Origin: Sporosarcina sp. NCCP-2222 | GTDB lineage: Bacteria; Bacillota; Bacilli; Bacillales_A; Planococcaceae | Length of the DNA stretch: 64,000 nucleotides | NCBI RefSeq assembly: GCF_023168145.1 | Contig: NZ_BQYK01000003.1 | Span: 51,480-115,479 of the forward strand | Reading direction: 5' to 3' | Part shown: positions 28,195 through 37,383 of the stretch, piece by piece | Layout of the letters: every line of letters starts with the position of its first letter | How positions within the stretch are numbered: the first letter of the stretch is position 1 | Program-made: the position numbers and the translations under genes | The notes under the pieces: model-generated | The model's input: only the letters and a program-made list of their open reading frames with translations | Databases searched by the model: none | Told to the model about the DNA's origin: nothing

Positions 28195-28776
28195 TTATTT
28201 ATTTTTTTCGATCAATTGTCGAATCGCATCCATGATCACTTCTGTCACTTCATCGGCAGACGCTTTTCGTTCCCGGTATTCGGTCATATCGAGCGGCTTT
28301 CCATATATGACCTTCAAACGTTTGAATGGCTTGTACGATCCTACGATAGCGCAAGGGACGACCACTGCATTTCCTTTTAATGCAAAGAAACCGGCACCCG
28401 CTAGCCCCTTACCAAGTTCACCCGTCTTGCTCCTCGTGCCTTCCGGAAATAGACCGACGACATTCCCTTCTTTCAATAACTTTAATGTCGTCCGAAACGC
28501 TTCCCGATCACTCATCCCTCTTTTGACGGGATAAGCATTGACACTAGGAAGAATACTTTTTAAGACTGGTACCTTAAATAACTCTTCCTTTGCCATAAAG
28601 TGAACGGTGCGAGGGCAAGTGATGCCCACAACCGGCGGATCAAAATTATCTATGTGATTCGCACAAAGCAACACCCCGCCCTCGTCAGGAAAATTTTCTT
28701 TACCGATCACTTGGATTCGGTATAAAGGGAAAAAGATCGTGCTAACAAGAAATTTGCCTAAAGGATATAAGTTCAT
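28195..28776 (-). CDS. plsC: 1-acyl-sn-glycerol-3-phosphate acyltransferase
   Basis: Membrane-associated acyltransferase of 193 residues, making phosphatidic acid. The catalytic NHxxNxD box is seen as CANHIDNFDPP near residue 38 and the glycerol-phosphate motif as FPEGTRSK near residue 113. Its ATG overlaps the cmk stop (ATGA). B. subtilis ypfB-region genes differ, but cmk-plsC pairs are common in Bacillales. Confidence 0.92.
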   Translation of the reverse strand: MNLYPLGKFLVSTIFFPLYRIQVIGKENFPDEGGVLLCANHIDNFDPPVVGITCPRTVHFMAKEELFKVPVLKSILPSVNAYPVKRGMSDREAFRTTLKLLKEGNVVGLFPEGTRSKTGELGKGLAGAGFFALKGNAVVVPCAIVGSYKPFKRLKVIYGKPLDMTEYRERKASADEVTEVIMDAIRQLIEKNK

Positions 28777-29450
28777 TTCTTCATCCTCTTTTCAGCAAGC
28801 CCGATGATCTCTTCTACAACTTCATCTATAGTCATAGAAGTCGTATCAATTACGACGGCGTCTTCTGCCTTTTTGAGCGGCGAGACAATTCGCTCGCTGT
28901 CAGCCCTGTCCCGCTCGGCAATCTGCGCCTTTAATTGTTCAACAGGTGTATGGATTCCACGTTTCTCATCTTCCAGATGGCGCCGTATTGCACGTTCTTC
29001 TACAGAAGCTGTCATGAATACTTTCAGTTCGGCATCAGGTAAGACAGCTGTTCCGATATCCCGTCCATCCATAACGACACCTGTTGCAAGGGCGAGCTTC
29101 CGTTGTTTATCAACCATCAGATGGCGGACATTTTCGTGTGCTGCTACCTCCGAAACATTCGCTGTGACCTGCGGGGAACGAATTTCCTCTGTGCAATCCA
29201 AACCGTCGATAAAAACGATTTGGCCAGTAGGAGATGGCTGAAGGCGTAGTTCCGTCTGCTCCAAAAGTGATGTCAGTTCATGATCACTAGTAATATTTAT
29301 GTCATTGACAAGTGCTTTATGTGTTAATGCACGGTACATGGCACCAGTGTCGATGTACGTGAAATCCAATTTTTCTGCTATGCGTTTGGCAATTGTGCTC
29401 TTCCCCGCAGCTGCAGGTCCATCAATTGCAATCTTTATCCCTTTTGACAT
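28773..29450 (-). CDS. cmk: Cytidylate kinase
   Basis: Phosphorylates CMP and dCMP. P-loop AIDGPAAAGKSTIAK near the N-terminus and the substrate block DGRDIGTAVLPDA. I start at ATG 29450 (MSKGIKIAIDG) after GGGGGT, giving 225 residues; the longer frame to 29543 includes the leader hairpin and is not expected to be translated. Confidence 0.95.
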   Translation of the reverse strand: MSKGIKIAIDGPAAAGKSTIAKRIAEKLDFTYIDTGAMYRALTHKALVNDINITSDHELTSLLEQTELRLQPSPTGQIVFIDGLDCTEEIRSPQVTANVSEVAAHENVRHLMVDKQRKLALATGVVMDGRDIGTAVLPDAELKVFMTASVEERAIRRHLEDEKRGIHTPVEQLKAQIAERDRADSERIVSPLKKAEDAVVIDTTSMTIDEVVEEIIGLAEKRMKK

Positions 29451-29496
29451 ATCTTCTACCCCCGAATTCAATTCGAAAACATTGTAACATAAGGAA

Positions 29497-29531
29497 GTGG
29501 GAAAAGTCCCTTCAAAAAGGACTTTTCCCAC
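29497..29531 (-). terminator. Hairpin between ypfA and cmk
   Basis: GTGGGAAAAGTCC pairs perfectly with GGACTTTTCCCAC. It is a strong stem, but the T-tract that follows on the minus strand is poor, so it may be a processing or attenuation structure instead of a full terminator. Confidence 0.6.
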
Positions 29532-29554
29532 CGTTTCTTCCAACTCTATAAAGG

Positions 29555-30205
29555 TTATAATGCTTCTTTCCGACTTTGCAGTTGCCGTTCAAAACAAAAA
29601 CGGATAATATGCTGCCGATCCGCATCCATCGTATCAATAAATTGCAAAGAAGCAAGCCTTCTGCCGTCTTTTTCCCAAGTCCGTACAGCTAGTGCATCCG
29701 TACGCACATAATAGATGTCGTCATTGAGAAATGGTAGTGCAATAAACAAAGACAACCGTTGATTTTCCTCAAATTCTTCCTTTTGTCCAAGATGTAGCGC
29801 AATTCCTCCGGCACTGATATCCTCCGCTACATACTGATCAAAACCGCGGCCGTCGTTAACCGCTACATCAATTGGCGTCTCCACCCTGACGTATTCTCTG
29901 CGCTGAATTTTGACCAACTCCTGGTCTCCTGGATAGGACAGTTGTAACATGGGGATGCCCCGATTCACCCTGCCTTTTACTTCAGTTCGAAAGGCATATG
30001 ACATTTTAAGTTGATCTACAAATGTCACTAAGAGCTGGGTCCCATCCATGAAAAAAGCGGTACGGTCCGTCTCCATGTGAATCGGATAATCAATCATGAA
30101 ATGATCCTGTCCTAAATCAACTACCTTGCTTTTATACTTATCACTATTCTCCGTAAGATCTTTATCGATAATAATCGACGAACCGATCGAAAGTCTCATT
30201 TTCAT
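29555..30205 (-). CDS. ypfA: PilZ-domain c-di-GMP receptor YpfA
   Basis: Soluble protein of about 216 residues with an N-terminal YcgR-like beta domain and a C-terminal PilZ domain. The c-di-GMP motifs RREYVR near residue 105 and the D/NxSxxG box (EDISAGG) near 130 are intact. In B. subtilis YpfA (DgrA) binds c-di-GMP and slows flagellar motility. The start could be ATG 30205 or ATG 30199; AGGTG spacing favours the first. It lies between ypeB and cmk. Confidence 0.9.
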   Translation of the reverse strand: MKMRLSIGSSIIIDKDLTENSDKYKSKVVDLGQDHFMIDYPIHMETDRTAFFMDGTQLLVTFVDQLKMSYAFRTEVKGRVNRGIPMLQLSYPGDQELVKIQRREYVRVETPIDVAVNDGRGFDQYVAEDISAGGIALHLGQKEEFEENQRLSLFIALPFLNDDIYYVRTDALAVRTWEKDGRRLASLQFIDTMDADRQHIIRFCFERQLQSRKEAL

Positions 30206-30281
30206 CAACACCTACCATTTACTCATGCTTCTTTTATTATGTCACGGTATGGTGCATTTTCCAATGATCAATTGACGAAAA

Positions 30282-31592
30282 TTAGAAAAGTTTTTCTGTC
30301 TTGAGTACTTCTTTCGTTTCTGTATCTACGAGAACTTGGTAAGTGCCGATGCCTTTTTCGTCTTCCTTCGTGACAGTTAAGAAATATGCCAGCCTTTGCT
30401 TTAGTTGCTCATTTTCAACATACGCCAGTTCTTCTTTCTCTACTTTGACCCCATTATGGAAGAAGGTTTTCCAATTAATTTTTACGATTGGCTGATCCTC
30501 TAGTTTTTCCTTTCGGATATACTCCGCTGCGTTTAAACCAACGATTTCGCCAGTATCTTTAGCCGCTTTGATGTGGATGACATCTGAGAATACTTTCGCC
30601 TTGTGCAGAGGCTCGACTCTTACATAGACAAAGTGCCAGGCATTTGAATTTTCTCTGGCTTCCTCAAATACGACATCCCGGTAGCCCGCTTTTTCAAGAA
30701 ATTCTTCGGTCCTCTGTTTAATATCATCAAATGAAACAGCAGGTTCACCAAATGGACGATCTGCCAAGTAGGATAGCACATGTCCGCCTTTTTCTGTTAT
30801 ATCGATATATCCGACAGTTTGATTTGAAGCAAAACGGATATGGTAAAATGGATACGGTGCTCCGGGCTGGCTTTTCTCCACTCCGATCACATCGTTTGTA
30901 ACCTGCGGAAACACTTGTTTGAATATCGAAACCGCTTCATCTTTTGAAACTTCTGGATCCGTAATGTTTTGTAAGTCCTTTTTCTTCATGGCATCCGATT
31001 CGCTTGCTGTTAATGGGAAATCACTCTCTGTATATTGCTTCACCGAATTCCCTTTTTGCGACCAATCCACGTCTGAACTCTTCGCATCTAACCGCTCTAC
31101 CCACTCGTTCATGGAATAACGGCCATCCACCAGCCCTGCTGTGGCGACTTGCCAATCCGTAGACATAAGCTGCAGATTTTTCGATGCTTTGCTCATCACT
31201 TTTTCAAAATCACCTGAATTGGACAAACGGTCGGCCTCTTTTGCGTAACTGCCGACTCTACTTAAATAATTACTCCATGCTGTGGAAAAACTCGCATCCA
31301 ACGGAAGGGAATCAATAGAACCCCGAATATCAGAAGTGAGTCGCCAAATATCCTCACGTGCTTTTTTTGAGCCATCGGATTCATTGAAAAGCAACGACTT
31401 TTCTATCGCTATATTCAATTCATCCAGTTTTTCCGAAGCATCCGCCATCCGCTTTGCGTACTGTCCGCTTAAAGCGAGAGCGAGTTTGTCATTCTCTTTT
31501 GCCTTATCATACGAAAAGACAGCCAAAGCGACGAGCGCAAAAGATAATACAAATATTATTTTTTTCATATACAATGCAATTCGCCGAAACAC
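30282..31592 (-). CDS. ypeB: Spore germination protein YpeB
   Basis: Partner of the lytic enzyme SleB; the two are made in the forespore and stabilise each other in the spore inner membrane and cortex. The 436-residue protein has one N-terminal transmembrane helix (residues 10-27) and C-terminal PepSY-like repeats with GYIDITEKGGHVLSYL. B. subtilis YpeB has 450 residues. The gene follows sleB by 44 bp. Start is uncertain: GTG 31592 has only a weak GAG nearby, while a strong AAAGGAGG sits 20 or more bases upstream. Confidence 0.88.
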   Translation of the reverse strand: MFRRIALYMKKIIFVLSFALVALAVFSYDKAKENDKLALALSGQYAKRMADASEKLDELNIAIEKSLLFNESDGSKKAREDIWRLTSDIRGSIDSLPLDASFSTAWSNYLSRVGSYAKEADRLSNSGDFEKVMSKASKNLQLMSTDWQVATAGLVDGRYSMNEWVERLDAKSSDVDWSQKGNSVKQYTESDFPLTASESDAMKKKDLQNITDPEVSKDEAVSIFKQVFPQVTNDVIGVEKSQPGAPYPFYHIRFASNQTVGYIDITEKGGHVLSYLADRPFGEPAVSFDDIKQRTEEFLEKAGYRDVVFEEARENSNAWHFVYVRVEPLHKAKVFSDVIHIKAAKDTGEIVGLNAAEYIRKEKLEDQPIVKINWKTFFHNGVKVEKEELAYVENEQLKQRLAYFLTVTKEDEKGIGTYQVLVDTETKEVLKTEKLF

Positions 31593-31636
31593 TTGATCTC
31601 AGCAATATGCCAAACCTCCTTTAATATGAAGTGCAA

Positions 31637-32422
31637 TCAGTGACAGAATATATGCAGGCCGATTTTCTTGACTTGCGGCCTGGACCATATCCACTTACTC
31701 GTTGCTGTAATTGGGTTGAAGTAATAGATCGAGTTCTCACTTGGATCCCAGCCGTTTAACGCATCCAGCACAGCTTCCTTAGCCCGTTCATTCGGTTCCA
31801 GCCAAATTTGTCCATCTGAGACTGCCGTAAAGGCTCCTGGCTGGAAGATCACTCCACCAACAGTGTTCGGGAAATCGGGATGCTCGACTCGGTTTAGGAT
31901 GACTGCCGCCACTGCAACCTGGCCTTCATATGGTTCGCCTCTGGCCTCTCCATACACCGCGTTAGCCATCAGCTTTAAATCTTGCTCTGAGTATTTAGAC
32001 GGAAGATGGGCTTGTTCGGTTTTGCCTCCCCCTTGCTTGACTTGTGCGGAAAGCGGGGTTCCTCCATAATGCGTAAATTGATTACCTTTTGCTAAATTGT
32101 CCATTACAAATTTCTCGTTGTACTCCGAAACAGAAGTAAGTTTCTTCTTCGTATTTGCTCCTGCAATTCCGTCGGTAGGCAGTCCATAACTATCTTGGAA
32201 ATTACGGAGCGCCCAATAAGTGCCATAACCAAACTTCCCGTCTATCGTTCCTTTATAAAAGCCGATATATTGAAGCCTGGCTTGCAACTCAATTACATCG
32301 TCACCCGTTGAGCCCCTCCCCAAGTCCCGTGCTGTAAACGCGCGGGATGTGTCCATTGATGAACCACAGAGAGCCATAATCAGCATGAAGAGAGCAATAG
32401 TTTTTAAAATGCTTTTTTTCAC
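31637..32422 (-). CDS. sleB: Spore cortex-lytic enzyme SleB
   Basis: Lytic transglycosylase that degrades cortex peptidoglycan during germination. Signal peptide (about residues 1-27), then a peptidoglycan-binding_1 domain (ELQARLQYIGFYKGTIDGKFG), a linker, and the SleB catalytic domain beginning NAVYGEARGEPYEGQVAVAAVILNR, whose glutamate is catalytic. GTG 32422, eight bases after AAAGGAGG, gives 261 residues; the longer frame to 32506 runs through the ribosome site. Forms an operon with ypeB. Confidence 0.94.
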   Translation of the reverse strand: MKKSILKTIALFMLIMALCGSSMDTSRAFTARDLGRGSTGDDVIELQARLQYIGFYKGTIDGKFGYGTYWALRNFQDSYGLPTDGIAGANTKKKLTSVSEYNEKFVMDNLAKGNQFTHYGGTPLSAQVKQGGGKTEQAHLPSKYSEQDLKLMANAVYGEARGEPYEGQVAVAAVILNRVEHPDFPNTVGGVIFQPGAFTAVSDGQIWLEPNERAKEAVLDALNGWDPSENSIYYFNPITATSKWIWSRPQVKKIGLHIFCH

Positions 32423-32478
32423 TGGTGATTCCTCCTTTCTGTCAGTGTGGTCCAAAATTAAACAAATTATGAGGGAAT

Positions 32479-32513
32479 AAAAAAAGACCTGATTGTCTGA
32501 AGACAACCAGGTT
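32479..32513 (-). terminator. Terminator of prsW
   Basis: AACCTG-TTGTCT pairs with AGACAA-CAGGTC around TC, followed on the minus strand by seven T. It ends before the sleB ribosome site. Confidence 0.88.
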
Positions 32514-32518
32514 CATTA

Positions 32519-33193
32519 CTATAGTTGAGCTTTTTTACGGAACTGCTGCATAGCAAACGTATGAGCATATTTTACTCTCGTTAAACCAAACCACCAGAGG
32601 AACAGCATAAACGGAATAATTAAGTATAAGGAGAAATCGTTAACGGCTAGTATGCCATTGTATATGAAGTGAAGCATGAACGGAGCAAACAGTGCAAAGA
32701 GCAGCATGCCATTTTTATTGGAACGCGTTGTAAATTTGGCTCTTCCAAAATAATAGCCCATTACGACACCGAATAACGCATGGCTTGATACAGGCAGCAA
32801 TGCACGCAAAAAGGCAGTATCCAGACCGAATGTGAGCAAATATAAAATGTTCTCGACAGTCGCAAACCCTAAGGAAACACTCGCCCCATATAAAATGCCG
32901 TCATATGCATCTTCAAATTCAACATGTCTAAAGATAGCGATTAGTAAAATTAACCATTTGAAGAATTCCTCAAGCCAGCTTGTGAACACCGCATTTCGAA
33001 TAAATTCATTAGAAAATACATGTTCTTCCTCAAAAACATGCTGCATAAACAGGATCGGGAAAGTCATGACGGCGCCGTATATGAATGTGTGAAATAACGT
33101 CTTGGATGGCTCTGTAGCGATCTGTTTACGTAAATAAAGATAACTGAAAAGCGCCAAGCCAGGCGCTATTGCCACAGTTAGCAAAATAATCAT
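32519..33193 (-). CDS. prsW: Intramembrane metalloprotease PrsW
   Basis: Polytopic membrane protease of 224 residues. In B. subtilis PrsW makes the first cut in the anti-sigma factor RsiW. The catalytic region with adjacent glutamates, SWLEEFFKWL, is near residue 92; further conserved histidines occur in SSHALFG. ATG follows GGGGG. No rsiW is in this window; rsiX, a different anti-sigma gene, lies 7 kb away. Confidence 0.92.
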   Translation of the reverse strand: MIILLTVAIAPGLALFSYLYLRKQIATEPSKTLFHTFIYGAVMTFPILFMQHVFEEEHVFSNEFIRNAVFTSWLEEFFKWLILLIAIFRHVEFEDAYDGILYGASVSLGFATVENILYLLTFGLDTAFLRALLPVSSHALFGVVMGYYFGRAKFTTRSNKNGMLLFALFAPFMLHFIYNGILAVNDFSLYLIIPFMLFLWWFGLTRVKYAHTFAMQQFRKKAQL

Positions 33194-33255
33194 GACCGGG
33201 CCCCCTTTCCCGCCATTATATCATGTTTCCATTGGCACAAGATGTGTGTTTACAA

Positions 33256-34266
33256 TTATTTTACTAATCCATCCTTAGATGCAGATGATATATTGCCTGC
33301 ATCTCTTTTTGCCTGTATATCTCTGGCTATGAGGCCGCCATGTTCTTTGCCGTTCTCAATGAAAATCTCATTGGCATTGTTGCCAGCTGCGATGACGCCT
33401 GCAATATATAACCCAGCAACAGTCGTTTCCATGGTGGCCGGGTCAAAAAGAGGCCGACCGCTTGCATCTTCTATCTGAATGCCCGCGTTTCGCAAGAAAT
33501 CATGATCTGGATGATACCCGATCATTGCGAATACATATTCATTATCAATGACAAATTGCTCTCCCTCTTTTTCGATTGTGACCGTATCCTCGGTAATCTC
33601 CATTACCGCAGAATTAAAGTGCATTTGTATTAATTCATTCCTTACAAGGCTATCAAAACCAGGTAAAATCCACGGTTTCACGCTAGGCGAATATGTGTCG
33701 CCCCGATAAACAACTGTGACTTCTGCACCTGCCCTTTGGAGCTCAAGCGCGGCATCTACGGCTGAATTTTTGCCGCCAATGACGACCACTTTCTTACGAA
33801 AATATGGGTGACCCTCTTTAAAGTAATGAAAGACATTCGGGAGTTCTTCTCCGGGTATTCCCAACTGATTTGGATTATCATAATAGCCTGTCGCGACGAC
33901 AACATAATCGGAAGCATACTCGCCACAGGTCGTAGAAACATGGAATCCATCCCCGGCCTTCTGAATGCATTCGACTGTCTCATTACTGTGAATCGGCAAA
34001 TTCATTAATTCAGCAACCGTCCGATAGTATACAAGTGCATCCAATCGTTTCGGCTTCTCTTTTGCTGTAATAAACGGAATATCCCCAATCGACAACTTAA
34101 TACTCGAACTGAAGAAAGTTTGATGTGTAGGATACCGGTAGATAGATTCTACAATATTCCCTTTTTCAATAATGAGGATATCTAATCCAATTTTTTGCAA
34201 CTCAATAGCCGCAGATAATCCACATGGACCTCCACCGACAATAATTGCATCTTTTTTTATAACCAA
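33256..34266 (-). CDS. ypdA: Bacillithiol disulfide reductase YpdA (Bdr)
   Basis: FAD-dependent pyridine nucleotide-disulfide oxidoreductase fold that reduces oxidised bacillithiol with NADPH. GGGPCGLSAAIELQK is the FAD loop, with the cysteine characteristic of YpdA; a second GxGxxA-type loop, IGGKNSAVDAALELQ, binds NADPH. TTG 34266 is used, nine bases after AAGGAG, giving 336 residues. Together with bshA at the window start it indicates a bacillithiol-using organism. Confidence 0.9.
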   Translation of the reverse strand: MVIKKDAIIVGGGPCGLSAAIELQKIGLDILIIEKGNIVESIYRYPTHQTFFSSSIKLSIGDIPFITAKEKPKRLDALVYYRTVAELMNLPIHSNETVECIQKAGDGFHVSTTCGEYASDYVVVATGYYDNPNQLGIPGEELPNVFHYFKEGHPYFRKKVVVIGGKNSAVDAALELQRAGAEVTVVYRGDTYSPSVKPWILPGFDSLVRNELIQMHFNSAVMEITEDTVTIEKEGEQFVIDNEYVFAMIGYHPDHDFLRNAGIQIEDASGRPLFDPATMETTVAGLYIAGVIAAGNNANEIFIENGKEHGGLIARDIQAKRDAGNISSASKDGLVK

Positions 34267-34280
34267 CTTTGTCAACTCCT

Positions 34281-35075
34281 TCAGTTACCATCATTCAATC
34301 CATAATGGATGTGTAATATATGACATTCGGGAGGTGCGCCAAATCGAAGCGGAAGCATGGACGTGCCATATCCATTGCTAATAAGCTGGGCTGTTTGGCC
34401 ATCTATTGTAAAAGCTCCCTTATCATGCAATCCGAAAGGCCCCAGACGAATTTGCCCGCCATGTGTATGTCCTGCCAGCAGGACAGTTGGATTCGTCTGT
34501 TCCCTGACTTTACGGAACAATGAGGGAGTATGCGTGACCCATAAGGAATACTTGTCTTGTTCAAGTCCTTTCAACGCTGCATGTATATCGACATTTTTGC
34601 TAGAAGGGTCGTCTGTTCCGGCAATGATCCAATCTGGATGTCCTGGAATCGGAACATTCTCATTGTCTAAGATATGGCCATGGCATGCCTGGAAAATTTG
34701 ACGTATGGCCACTTCTCCAACTTCCCTGTCATTGTTGCCCCAAATATAATAGACTGCCTTGCCTAAGGCGGCCAATTTTTCGACATTCTGTTGCACACGT
34801 TTGATGGGGACCCCATTTTCGGCCAAGTCCCCTCCAATGATAACAACATCCATGTCTCCATGTTTTTTAATTTTCTTAATTAAACGGTTATCGATCACCC
34901 GCCGATGAATATCAGAAATAAAAAAAACAGATAATTTTTTCTGTCGATGGGTTCCCCCGGCAATATCCATTTTGTGAAGCCTTACATTTCTCTGGCGGGC
35001 CGTCATGAACATCCAAAAGACCATGCCGCTCACCGCCAGTGTAAAAATGCCGGTTCCTTTCAATAATCGCTTCAT
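34281..35075 (-). CDS. ypbG: Metallophosphoesterase, YpbG-like
   Basis: Protein of 264 residues anchored by an N-terminal transmembrane segment (about residues 5-22). Calcineurin-like metal motifs appear in order: SDIHR, GGDLAENG, WGNNDRE, THTPSL and AGHTHGGQ. This family includes membrane-bound phosphodiesterases and UDP-diacylglucosamine hydrolase-like enzymes; the substrate here is unknown. ATG 35075 follows CAGGTG. The ypbE terminator precedes it. Confidence 0.87.
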   Translation of the reverse strand: MKRLLKGTGIFTLAVSGMVFWMFMTARQRNVRLHKMDIAGGTHRQKKLSVFFISDIHRRVIDNRLIKKIKKHGDMDVVIIGGDLAENGVPIKRVQQNVEKLAALGKAVYYIWGNNDREVGEVAIRQIFQACHGHILDNENVPIPGHPDWIIAGTDDPSSKNVDIHAALKGLEQDKYSLWVTHTPSLFRKVREQTNPTVLLAGHTHGGQIRLGPFGLHDKGAFTIDGQTAQLISNGYGTSMLPLRFGAPPECHILHIHYGLNDGN

Positions 35076-35092
35076 TTCACACCTGCCATAAG

Positions 35093-35124
35093 AAAGAGGC
35101 AAAGCGGTTTCGACTTTGCCCCTT
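35093..35124 (-). terminator. Terminator of ypbE
   Basis: AAAG-GGCAAAG pairs with CTTTGCC-CTTT around a 9-base loop, with a TCTTTCTT stretch following on the minus strand. Confidence 0.75.
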
Positions 35125-35170
35125 TCGAGTTTTCACTTCACGCTGCTTACAACTAGTAAATGCAACGGCA

Positions 35171-35866
35171 TTACGGAATGATCAGTTTTTGCCCGACCCG
35201 TATTTCATTAGAAGAAAGTCCATTTGCCTGCTTGATTTTTTCAACACCGATATCCGAGCCATAATAATTGACCGAAATTCTATATAGAGTCTCGTCTTTC
35301 TTTACAATATGAACTTTGCCGGATTGTTGACTTGCAACTTGGGTATTTTCCTGTTTTTTCTCTGGTTTTTTCTCAGGCTTCTTTTCAGGCTTTTGTTCCG
35401 GCTGTTTTTCCGGTTTCGACGTTTCCTGTTTCACAGGCTTTTCGGCAGTCTGATCTTTAGAAGCTTGGTTTTGTCCAGATTCCTTATCGTCATCTGTTTG
35501 ACCTTTAGTATCAGTATTGCCATCATCTTTGTCCTCATCCTCTGCTCCAGCTGTCTGAGACGAATCACCGCTTCCAGGAGACGGGGAATGCACATCATAC
35601 TGAACACCATTATCTTCAATTTGGGCAGTATTGGATTTATCATCTTGATTGTAGAAGTTATAAATAACATAGCCAAAAATGACAATTGGAATTAGTGTAA
35701 ATACACCTAAGATCGTATTGATCAAGGTAAAATTGGACTTCTTTTTAGAACGCCTGCCTCTTCCATGAACTTCTGAACGTGACGGTAGTTCGGAAATCGA
35801 TTCCTTGTCCATTTCAATTTCTTTTCTATGCTCTTCAAATTCATATTCATAATCATTATTTTTCAT
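35171..35866 (-). CDS. ypbE: LysM-domain membrane protein YpbE
   Basis: Protein of 231 residues: charged cytoplasmic N-terminus, one transmembrane helix (about 46-68), a long low-complexity extracellular linker rich in PEKQP/PEKKP repeats, and a C-terminal LysM peptidoglycan-binding domain (HIVKKDETLYRISVNYYG). The topology implies a wall-facing tether. ATG 35866 is nine bases after GGAG. Matches B. subtilis ypbE by position; function unknown. Confidence 0.87.
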   Translation of the reverse strand: MKNNDYEYEFEEHRKEIEMDKESISELPSRSEVHGRGRRSKKKSNFTLINTILGVFTLIPIVIFGYVIYNFYNQDDKSNTAQIEDNGVQYDVHSPSPGSGDSSQTAGAEDEDKDDGNTDTKGQTDDDKESGQNQASKDQTAEKPVKQETSKPEKQPEQKPEKKPEKKPEKKQENTQVASQQSGKVHIVKKDETLYRISVNYYGSDIGVEKIKQANGLSSNEIRVGQKLIIP

Positions 35867-35943
35867 CGACAATTTCTCCTATCGCCTCATGCTCTTCTTT
35901 ATATTATGACGAATCATGTAGTAAATGTAAATGTACAAGAGTC

Positions 35944-37383
35944 TTATATTCCTAGAAGAACGTCAATTCTTTCTTCCCACGCATAGGTCATTTTACGTTG
36001 TGGTTCTGTTGAAGCCACCTTCCACAGCCAATCCATTTCAGTCAAGCCGCATATGGAGCAACACTGCTTTCGGCTGTCGTCATATCTTTCTCCAAAGGCA
36101 TTTAATATCTTTTTTCTAATACATACTTGGGAGTGGACAATCTCTAGCATCTTTTGTAAATCTATCTCTTTATTCTTCCTTAATTCGTCCAAACTAGTGC
36201 ATACTTCCTCAACTGGCATCTGTGAAAGATAAAAGTCGACGACCCGTTGTGCCGTTTCTGACATACCTGCCATTGCAGCGGCATCAGTAAGACTTTTTCC
36301 CGCTTGAAGCCACTCGGTATAATGTAGGACACTGTTCCGGTCGGGCATATCATTCTGAATAATGAATCTCGTGATGTTTTCATCTTCCGGTGCATATAGA
36401 AGAACAGCACATGCAGGCTTCCCATCCCGTCCTGCCCTTCCAACTTCTTGAATGTATGAAGCCATCGTATTAGGAAGGTGTTCATGTATTATTTGGCGGA
36501 TATTATCTTTGTGGATTCCCATGCCAAATGCATTGGTTGCACAAATCCATTCCACCTCACCTCTAATATATTGCTCTTGAATAAGCGACCGGTCCACCTG
36601 CTCCTTGCCTGCGTGATACGCAGCTGCTGAAAACCCTTTTCTGGATAGAATAGATGCCAACTCATCCGCTCTTTTTCTCGAAGCAACATAGATAATGCCG
36701 GGTCCGGCGGTTTGTTCCAATCGACTTTCAATCCAAGCGGTTTTCTCATCAGATGCCATCTGCTCTACGACATAAGTAATATTGGGCCTATCAAGGGAAT
36801 GCCTCTCCATAACCGGCATTTCCATATGTAAATACTTCGTAATGTCATCTATAACCTTTAGATCTGCTGTTGCTGTCAGTGCCAAAACTGGTGGCCGATT
36901 TCTGCCGAGAATCTCTCCAATCCGCAAGTAATCTGGACGGAAATCAAACCCCCATTGAGAAATGCAATGAGCTTCGTCCACAACTATCAAGGACAACTTC
37001 AGCTGTTTCAGTCGCTCTTCGACTTTTCTCTGCAACAACATCTCAGGTGAAACGAAGATGAACTTATACAAATGGATTTGGGAGAGGATCCGGTTCTTGT
37101 CTTGAAATGATAAAAATGAGTTCAAGGCCGCGACTCTCTTCTCACCATTCCTTCTCATGGAAGACGATTGATCCTCCATCAAGGAAACTAGCGGAGAGAT
37201 AACGATTGTGATGCCATTCAACAAATAAGAAGGTAATTGGTAACAAAGCGACTTGCCAGTTCCGGTTGGCAAGATAGCGATTGTATCCTTACCTTGCAAT
37301 ACCGATCGGATAACGTTCTCCTGCCCTGGCCGAAAATTCCGGTAGCCAAATTTCTCATACAGCAAGTTTTGCAGGTCTGTCAT
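35944..37383 (-). CDS. recQ: ATP-dependent DNA helicase RecQ (short form)
   Basis: Superfamily 2 3'-5' helicase of 479 residues. Walker A LPTGTGKSLCYQLP, DEAH in VVDEAHCISQWG, and the arginine-finger motif QEVGRAGRDGKPA are visible. The zinc-binding RQC cysteines lie at the C-terminus (SQVCIRKK and KQCCSICG). No HRDC domain follows, as in the B. subtilis paralogue YpbC. Translationally coupled to ypbB through an ATGA overlap. Confidence 0.93.
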   Translation of the reverse strand: MTDLQNLLYEKFGYRNFRPGQENVIRSVLQGKDTIAILPTGTGKSLCYQLPSYLLNGITIVISPLVSLMEDQSSSMRRNGEKRVAALNSFLSFQDKNRILSQIHLYKFIFVSPEMLLQRKVEERLKQLKLSLIVVDEAHCISQWGFDFRPDYLRIGEILGRNRPPVLALTATADLKVIDDITKYLHMEMPVMERHSLDRPNITYVVEQMASDEKTAWIESRLEQTAGPGIIYVASRKRADELASILSRKGFSAAAYHAGKEQVDRSLIQEQYIRGEVEWICATNAFGMGIHKDNIRQIIHEHLPNTMASYIQEVGRAGRDGKPACAVLLYAPEDENITRFIIQNDMPDRNSVLHYTEWLQAGKSLTDAAAMAGMSETAQRVVDFYLSQMPVEEVCTSLDELRKNKEIDLQKMLEIVHSQVCIRKKILNAFGERYDDSRKQCCSICGLTEMDWLWKVASTEPQRKMTYAWEERIDVLLGI

